Shown here: piece after piece, positions 45,860 to 49,635 of the stretch | Layout: the number at the start of each line of letters is the position of its first letter | Numbering within the stretch: position 1 is the stretch's first letter | Assembly (NCBI GenBank): GCA_000993405.1 | Contig: LBWB01000014.1 | Span: forward strand, 1-49,635 | DNA: 49,635 nucleotides | Direction of reading: 5' to 3' | DNA from: Candidatus Woesebacteria bacterium GW2011_GWB1_39_12 | GTDB lineage: Bacteria > Patescibacteriota > Microgenomatia > UBA8517 | Notes under the pieces: model-generated | What the model was told of the DNA's origin: nothing | Databases searched by the model: none | What the model saw: only the letters and a program-made list of their open reading frames with translations | Position numbers and translations under genes: made by a program

Positions 45860-46630
45860 ATGAGTGAGATGCTTGAGGTTGCGAAAAGGGCTGGTTTAGA
45901 AGCTGGGAAAATTGCGTTAGAACTTAGGGATAAGTTAAAGATAAAACTAAAATCAAACCAAAGCGATATTGTTACACAGGCTGATCTAGCTTCAGAAAAA
46001 GTAATTTTCTCTATTCTTAAAGCCTCGTTTCCCATGCACAATTACATATCGGAGGAAGCCGGAAAAAAAGATAATAATTCTGAATATACTTGGGTTATAG
46101 ACCCCATAGATGGAACTCTGCCATATGCAGCGGGACTACCGTTTTTTGGCATATCAATTGGTTTGCTTAAAAATAATAAGCCATTTATCGGCGTTATAAA
46201 TCTGCCTGCATTGAAAAGTTTGTATTGGGCAGAGAATGGTAAAGGCGCATTTTTAAACGGAAAGAGAATAAAAGTTAGTTCAGTGCAAGATCTTTCAAAA
46301 GCAATAGTATTATTTGATTATCATTATGCTGGTAGGAGAGTAGCGGATATCAAAAAAATCTTATTAAAAATTGTTGACAAAATTCGTTACCCTCCTACTT
46401 TTGCGTCTTCTGTAGTTTCATTAGCTTATGTAGCCAGTGGAATTTGTCACGGTGATATTCATACTGCCTTTCCCTGGGATTTTGTAGCGGGAGCGGCGAT
46501 AATTGAGGAAGCTGGTGGCAAAGTCACAGATTATAAAGGAGGAGATATTGATTGGTCTAAAGATTCTATAGATTTACTTGCAAGTAATGGAAAAATCCAT
46601 GATGAAATTTTATCTTTGATAAGACTATGA
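45860..46630 (+). CDS. Inositol monophosphatase-family phosphatase
   Basis: 256 residues. Metal-binding motifs: EEAGK (near 66), DPIDGTLPYAAGLPFFGISI (DPxDGT) and the C-terminal WDFVAGAAIIEEAGG (WDxxAG). Li+-sensitive Mg2+-dependent phosphatase of the SuhB/CysQ/HisN type; substrate undetermined. TACAAT (45848-45853) lies 6 nt before the ATG, so it has its own leaderless promoter after pcm. It overlaps pth by 4 nt. Confidence 0.92.
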   Translation: MSEMLEVAKRAGLEAGKIALELRDKLKIKLKSNQSDIVTQADLASEKVIFSILKASFPMHNYISEEAGKKDNNSEYTWVIDPIDGTLPYAAGLPFFGISIGLLKNNKPFIGVINLPALKSLYWAENGKGAFLNGKRIKVSSVQDLSKAIVLFDYHYAGRRVADIKKILLKIVDKIRYPPTFASSVVSLAYVASGICHGDIHTAFPWDFVAGAAIIEEAGGKVTDYKGGDIDWSKDSIDLLASNGKIHDEILSLIRL

Positions 46631-47163
46631 AACTAATAATTGGACTCGGAAATCCAGGGGAGAAATACCAAAATACCCGACACAATGTAGGGTTTATGGT
46701 AGTGGAAGCACTAGCTTCCAGAGTGGGTGACAGTCAGTGGGTGGTGAAAAGAAAATTTAGCAGTTCACTGTACACAGTACACAGTTCACTTATTCTTGTA
46801 AAACCACAAACTTCAATGAATTCTTCAGGAGTTGCTGTGAAAATATTAGTTGATCAATATAAAGTTAAACTGGCTGATTTATGGGTAATTCATGATGACC
46901 TGGATTTGCGTTTAGGGGAGTATAAAATCCAATTGGGGGTCGGTCCTAAACTCCATTACGGAGTAAAGTCGATCGAAGAAAAATTAGGAAAAAAGGACTT
47001 TTGGAGAGTCAGAGTTGGAGTCGACAATAGAACAAACGACAAAGAACAAAGAGCAAGGGGAGAAGAATATGTACTTCAAAATTTTACTGACGAAGAGAGG
47101 GGGGAGGTAGAACAAGTAATTGGCCAAGTTGTTATGGAACTTATCCCAAGCATAAATAAATAA
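46627..47163 (+). CDS. pth: Peptidyl-tRNA hydrolase
   Basis: 178 residues. LIIGLGNPGEKYQNTRHNVG (Asn and catalytic His), KPQTSMNSSGVAV and IHDDLDLRLGEYKI are conserved. The later GGSAGHNGLKS-type loop reads GVGPKLHYGVKSI, so the conserved Asn after the His is Tyr. It recycles peptidyl-tRNA released during translation. Two simple-repeat segments are in frame: SSLYTVHSSL (46757-46792) and NDKEQRARGEE (47030-47062). The start overlaps the upstream stop as ATGA. Confidence 0.94.
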   Translation: MKLIIGLGNPGEKYQNTRHNVGFMVVEALASRVGDSQWVVKRKFSSSLYTVHSSLILVKPQTSMNSSGVAVKILVDQYKVKLADLWVIHDDLDLRLGEYKIQLGVGPKLHYGVKSIEEKLGKKDFWRVRVGVDNRTNDKEQRARGEEYVLQNFTDEERGEVEQVIGQVVMELIPSINK

Positions 47164-47483
47164 TGATTCAGAAAAAGACTAATATTCAACCGTCGCTCAG
47201 AGGTTTTTCGTCGATAGGCGAGGTCTTATCAAGATTTAAGAAAGACGAGGATAAATATATTTCCCGTGAGTTTCAGAAATACGGTTATGATTTGGCGGAA
47301 GAATTGGGGGATCTAAAAAATAAGTCGTTGTATATTAAACTGGCAAAAGAAACTCCACGAGGTTTTCTTGAGGCCGCGAGGAATTTTGTCAAAGACGCAT
47401 ATCAGGTAAAATCAAAGCCGAAACTATTTATGTGGAAGTTGAGCGAACTAAGACGAGCGAAATTGACACAGAAGAGGAGTTGA
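47163..47483 (+). CDS. Small hypothetical protein after pth
   Basis: 106 residues, basic, helical, no TM: FSSIGEVLSRFKKDEDKYIS, YGYDLAEELGDLKNKSLYIK, then KLFMWKLSELRRAKLTQKRS. It overlaps the pth stop by 1 nt (TAATG), so it is translationally coupled. No known family; possibly an RNA- or ribosome-associated protein by context. Confidence 0.7.
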   Translation: MIQKKTNIQPSLRGFSSIGEVLSRFKKDEDKYISREFQKYGYDLAEELGDLKNKSLYIKLAKETPRGFLEAARNFVKDAYQVKSKPKLFMWKLSELRRAKLTQKRS

Positions 47484-47517
47484 GCAAAACCAGAACTCTT
47501 ACTTCGAACAAAGTGAG

Positions 47518-47559
47518 AAGCAAGCTTTGCTTATGTGGAAACCTCCTGCGAAGCAGGAG
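47518..47559 (+). repeat. Tandem intergenic hairpins
   Basis: AAGCAA-GCT-TTGCTT (47518-47532) and CTCCTGC-GAA-GCAGGAG (47543-47559). Perfect stems without a U-run after the second, so more like palindromic repeats than terminators. Confidence 0.55.
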
Positions 47560-47583
47560 TAAATTAGAATAGATTTAAAGGAT

Positions 47584-48597
47584 ATGTTTTTCAGTCTTTT
47601 AGTTTTTCAGTCTTTTAGTTTATCCGAGCTGTCGCTCGGAGGCAATTGGATTGATTTTTTAATACTCCTGGTCTTGGCTTATTATGTAAGCGAGGCTTGG
47701 AGAATTGGATTTTGGATTATACTGGCTGATTTTCTTGGCTTTCTTTTATCTTTACTCATAGGCCTTTGGGGATATTCGTATGTTGCCGATATATTAAAAA
47801 CCAGTTTTTCTCTGCCTCATTCCGTTTCCAACGCTTTGGGCTTTCTTTTTACTGCAGGAATATCAGAGGCCATTATCGGCTTCATTTTAATAAATTTCAT
47901 TAGAAAAATACCTTATAAATTTTGGAAAAAACCCTGGAACAATATTGCCGCGACATTTCCCGCTCTGGGGCAGGGAATTATTCTTATTTCTTTTATCCTG
48001 ACTCTTATTGTCGGACTTCCTCTTTCTCCGAAGCTAAAAAATGACGTTACCAGTTCACGAATTGGTAGTGTTTTAGTTCGGGAAACAAGCGGTCTTGAAG
48101 CAAAGCTTAATCAGATTTTCGGGGGGTTGGTTGAAGATTCGCTAACTTATCTTACTGTAAAACCCGGTTCAACAGCGGTTGTTCCAATTGAAACAGAGGT
48201 TCAAGAATTAACCGTTGATGAAGCTAGGGAGACTGAAATGTTTAATTTAGTAAATGAAGAACGAAAAAAAAGAGGAATTAATGAACTTAGCTTACGGGTA
48301 GAACTAACTCCCGTTGCCCGGGCGCATGCGAAAGATATGTGGGAGAGACAGTATTTTGGCCACGTCTCTCCGGACGGGGAAGATATAGGAGATAGGCTTG
48401 ATAAAGCTAACGTAGCTTATCATCTGGCGGGCGAAAATCTTGCGCTGGCGCCGACTTTAGCAACTGCCCATAACGGCCTCATGAATTCAGAAGGCCACCG
48501 CCGAAATATTTTGGACCCGGAGTTTAAGAGGCTGGGAATTGGAGTTATTGATAACGGTATATATGGTAAGATGTTTGTTCAAATCTTTACCGACTAA
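47584..48597 (+). CDS. CvpA-CAP (YkwD-like) fusion membrane protein
   Basis: 337 residues. An N-terminal CvpA-like region with four TM segments (ILLVLAYYVSEAWRIGFWII onward), a linker, then a CAP/SCP domain: FNLVNEERKKRGINELSLRV, AHAKDMWERQYFGHVSPDGE, AGENLALAPTLATAHNGLMN and SEGHRRNILDPEFKRLGIGV, with the His/Glu/His set present. CAP domains are secreted; function in bacteria is mostly unknown. The first ~15 codons are made of a repeated TTTTCAGTC/TTTTAGT word, so the true start may lie slightly downstream. Confidence 0.88.
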   Translation: MFFSLLVFQSFSLSELSLGGNWIDFLILLVLAYYVSEAWRIGFWIILADFLGFLLSLLIGLWGYSYVADILKTSFSLPHSVSNALGFLFTAGISEAIIGFILINFIRKIPYKFWKKPWNNIAATFPALGQGIILISFILTLIVGLPLSPKLKNDVTSSRIGSVLVRETSGLEAKLNQIFGGLVEDSLTYLTVKPGSTAVVPIETEVQELTVDEARETEMFNLVNEERKKRGINELSLRVELTPVARAHAKDMWERQYFGHVSPDGEDIGDRLDKANVAYHLAGENLALAPTLATAHNGLMNSEGHRRNILDPEFKRLGIGVIDNGIYGKMFVQIFTD

Positions 48598-48673
48598 AGT
48601 AAGATGCTTTGCTCAGAGCGAAGTCGTAGGATTTGTCCGGATATTCACTGGCTAACAATGATTTATATCTCAA

Positions 48674-49108
48674 ATGTCAAAGTTCAAGGAAAGTGTTATT
48701 AGAATTGTATCTCTGATTCCTCATGGTAAGGTTGTTAGCTACGGTCAAGTTGCTCTTTACGTAGGCATACCAAGAGCAGCAAGGCAAGTTGGGTGGATAT
48801 TAAACCAATTGGAAGAAAAGGTTTCGGTCCCATGGTGGAGAGTTGTAAATAACGAGGGTAGAATAAGTATTAAAGGTTCTATGTATACAGCTGAGGATCA
48901 AAGAAAGCTTTTGAGACGGGAAGGTCTAGAAGTAAAAAAAGATCTCACTTTCGATATTGAAAAATACAGGTTTATACCTAGTGTCGGTTTGTTAGACGAC
49001 CTGGGATTAGATTCAATCTATTTGGGAATAATTTCAAGAAAAATTCCATATAGTAACTATTTCCCAAAAAGAAAGCTTGCTAAATTGGTTAAAAAAGTGC
49101 AAAAATAG
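48674..49108 (+). CDS. Alkyltransferase-like protein (ATL), MGMT-related without the acceptor Cys
   Basis: 144 residues. IPHGKVVSYGQVALYVGIPR and ARQVGWILNQ match the DNA-binding C-domain of O6-alkylguanine-DNA alkyltransferase, but the active-site PCHRV is PWWRVV, so it cannot accept an alkyl group. ATL proteins bind O6-alkylguanine and hand it to nucleotide excision repair. A ~55-residue C-terminal extension (IEKYRFIPSVGLLDDLGLD) is not recognised. TTATAT lies 5 nt before the ATG. Confidence 0.88.
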   Translation: MSKFKESVIRIVSLIPHGKVVSYGQVALYVGIPRAARQVGWILNQLEEKVSVPWWRVVNNEGRISIKGSMYTAEDQRKLLRREGLEVKKDLTFDIEKYRFIPSVGLLDDLGLDSIYLGIISRKIPYSNYFPKRKLAKLVKKVQK

Positions 49109-49118
49109 AATAGATTTA

Positions 49119-49165
49119 ATTATTCGTATTTATTCGCAGCATTCGTATGCATTCGTGTATTAGCA
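49119..49165 (+). repeat. Word-like ATTCGTAT repeat
   Basis: Four to five copies of ATTCGTAT/ATTCGCA-type words (TTATTCGTATTTATTCGCAG and so on) fill the gap before the last gene. Confidence 0.6.
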
Positions 49166-49175
49166 TTGCGTTAAT

Positions 49176-49635
49176 ATGAAAAAGGATCTTCTTATCCACT
49201 TCGTCTATATGATTGCGTTTTTTGTGCTTATTTCTCTTTATAAAGACTGGATTCGCTTGGAGTTTTTACCGTTCTGGTTCGGGGGAATTTTGGGTACTCT
49301 TCTACCCGATATAGATCATCTTATTTACATTTATGTTATAAAGCCGGGCGAGGCAACGAGCCAAAAAGTTACCGATATGCTCTCCAAAAGACAGGTTTTC
49401 AAAAGCTGGGATCTTTTGGCAACAACCCGAGGGGAAAGAAAAGAACTTATTTTCCACTCCGGTTATTTTCAACTCATTTTTATTATTTTTGCTCTTTTGA
49501 TAGTAACGTCATCAGGGTCGCTTCTTGGCCGCGGACTGGTTTTGGCCTTCATGCTCCATCTTCTAATCGATCAAGTAATTGATCTGATGGAAGGCGGAAA
49601 CTTTGATGCCTGGTTTGAAAAACTTCCCTTCGCAC
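49176..49635 (+). CDS. Membrane protein with LPDIDH motif (3' end outside window)
   Basis: 153 residues visible from ATG 49176; open at the window end. TM segments near 7-22, 34-46 and 108-137; the loop GGILGTLLPDIDHLIYIYVI resembles the GxLLPDxDH motif of YdjM/DUF457-type membrane hydrolases, but the match is short. A cytoplasmic-looking segment (VTDMLSKRQVFKSWDLLATT) follows. Function unknown. Confidence 0.7.
   Translation, partial: MKKDLLIHFVYMIAFFVLISLYKDWIRLEFLPFWFGGILGTLLPDIDHLIYIYVIKPGEATSQKVTDMLSKRQVFKSWDLLATTRGERKELIFHSGYFQLIFIIFALLIVTSSGSLLGRGLVLAFMLHLLIDQVIDLMEGGNFDAWFEKLPFA

Noticed and set aside
1-49635. CRISPR array
   Set aside because: No regularly spaced direct repeats with unique spacers; the recurring words are too short and irregular, and no cas gene is visible.

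Overview
The window reads as chromosome from a Candidate Phyla Radiation (Patescibacteria) bacterium, most likely of the Microgenomates type. This is inferred from gene content: families of small membrane-anchored PsbP-like proteins ending in QILSTFKFL, a stand-alone PolI 5' nuclease, an ATP-dependent DNA ligase, a class II ribonucleotide reductase with a cobalamin adenosyltransferase, a CvpA-CAP fusion, and almost no Shine-Dalgarno sequences. TGA is used as an ordinary stop, so the code is standard. The DNA is AT-rich, with scattered GC-rich palindromic islands.

Layout. 1-5972 (mostly minus): two compact operons of PsbP-like surface proteins, separated by a plus-strand AbrB/Doc toxin-antitoxin module. 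6109-8397: class A penicillin-binding protein. 8457-13423: accessory region with a HEPN-like protein, a CPBP protease, and then a run of small unrelated genes (Nudix, HigB/HigA, CopG-type antitoxin, Nudix, squalene/phytoene-synthase-like, GNAT), separated by six copies of a short hairpin repeat. This looks like a gene-cassette array. 13547-19097: DUF5667-like protein, nrdR, nrdJ, a membrane protein and pduO. 19129-21823: small protein plus a VirD4/TraG-like ATPase. 21926-22113: one complete tRNA gene nested in the anticodon loop of another. 22127-24506: small unknown genes, a divergent Xer-like recombinase, a DivIC-like protein and two tRNA-Met(CAU) genes. 24586-36111: housekeeping genes (trpS, GT-C transferase, tRNA-binding protein, frameshifted ftsH, PolI nuclease, GT4, mutM, recF, nnrD, hydrolase). 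36176-49635: Fic protein, DNA ligase, Ca2+ P-type ATPase plus exchanger, EndoQ-like nuclease, pcm, inositol-phosphatase family, pth, CvpA-CAP, alkyltransferase-like protein and a truncated membrane protein.

How the genes fit together. NrdJ needs adenosylcobalamin and PduO makes it from scavenged cobalamin; NrdR would control the reductase through a palindrome just upstream of its gene. MutM, RecF, the ligase, EndoQ-like and ATL proteins form a scattered DNA-repair set. The P-type ATPase, CaCA exchanger and EndoQ-like genes are contiguous.

Most notable observations: (1) the tRNA-within-tRNA locus at 21926-22113; (2) the hairpin-bounded cassette array at 9.6-12.95 kb; (3) -10 boxes lying 6-7 nt upstream of many start codons, implying widespread leaderless transcripts; (4) palindromic elements and word-like short repeats inserted in frame in conserved genes; (5) a tryptophanyl-tRNA synthetase lacking the GEDQ segment, and an ftsH broken by a frameshift.
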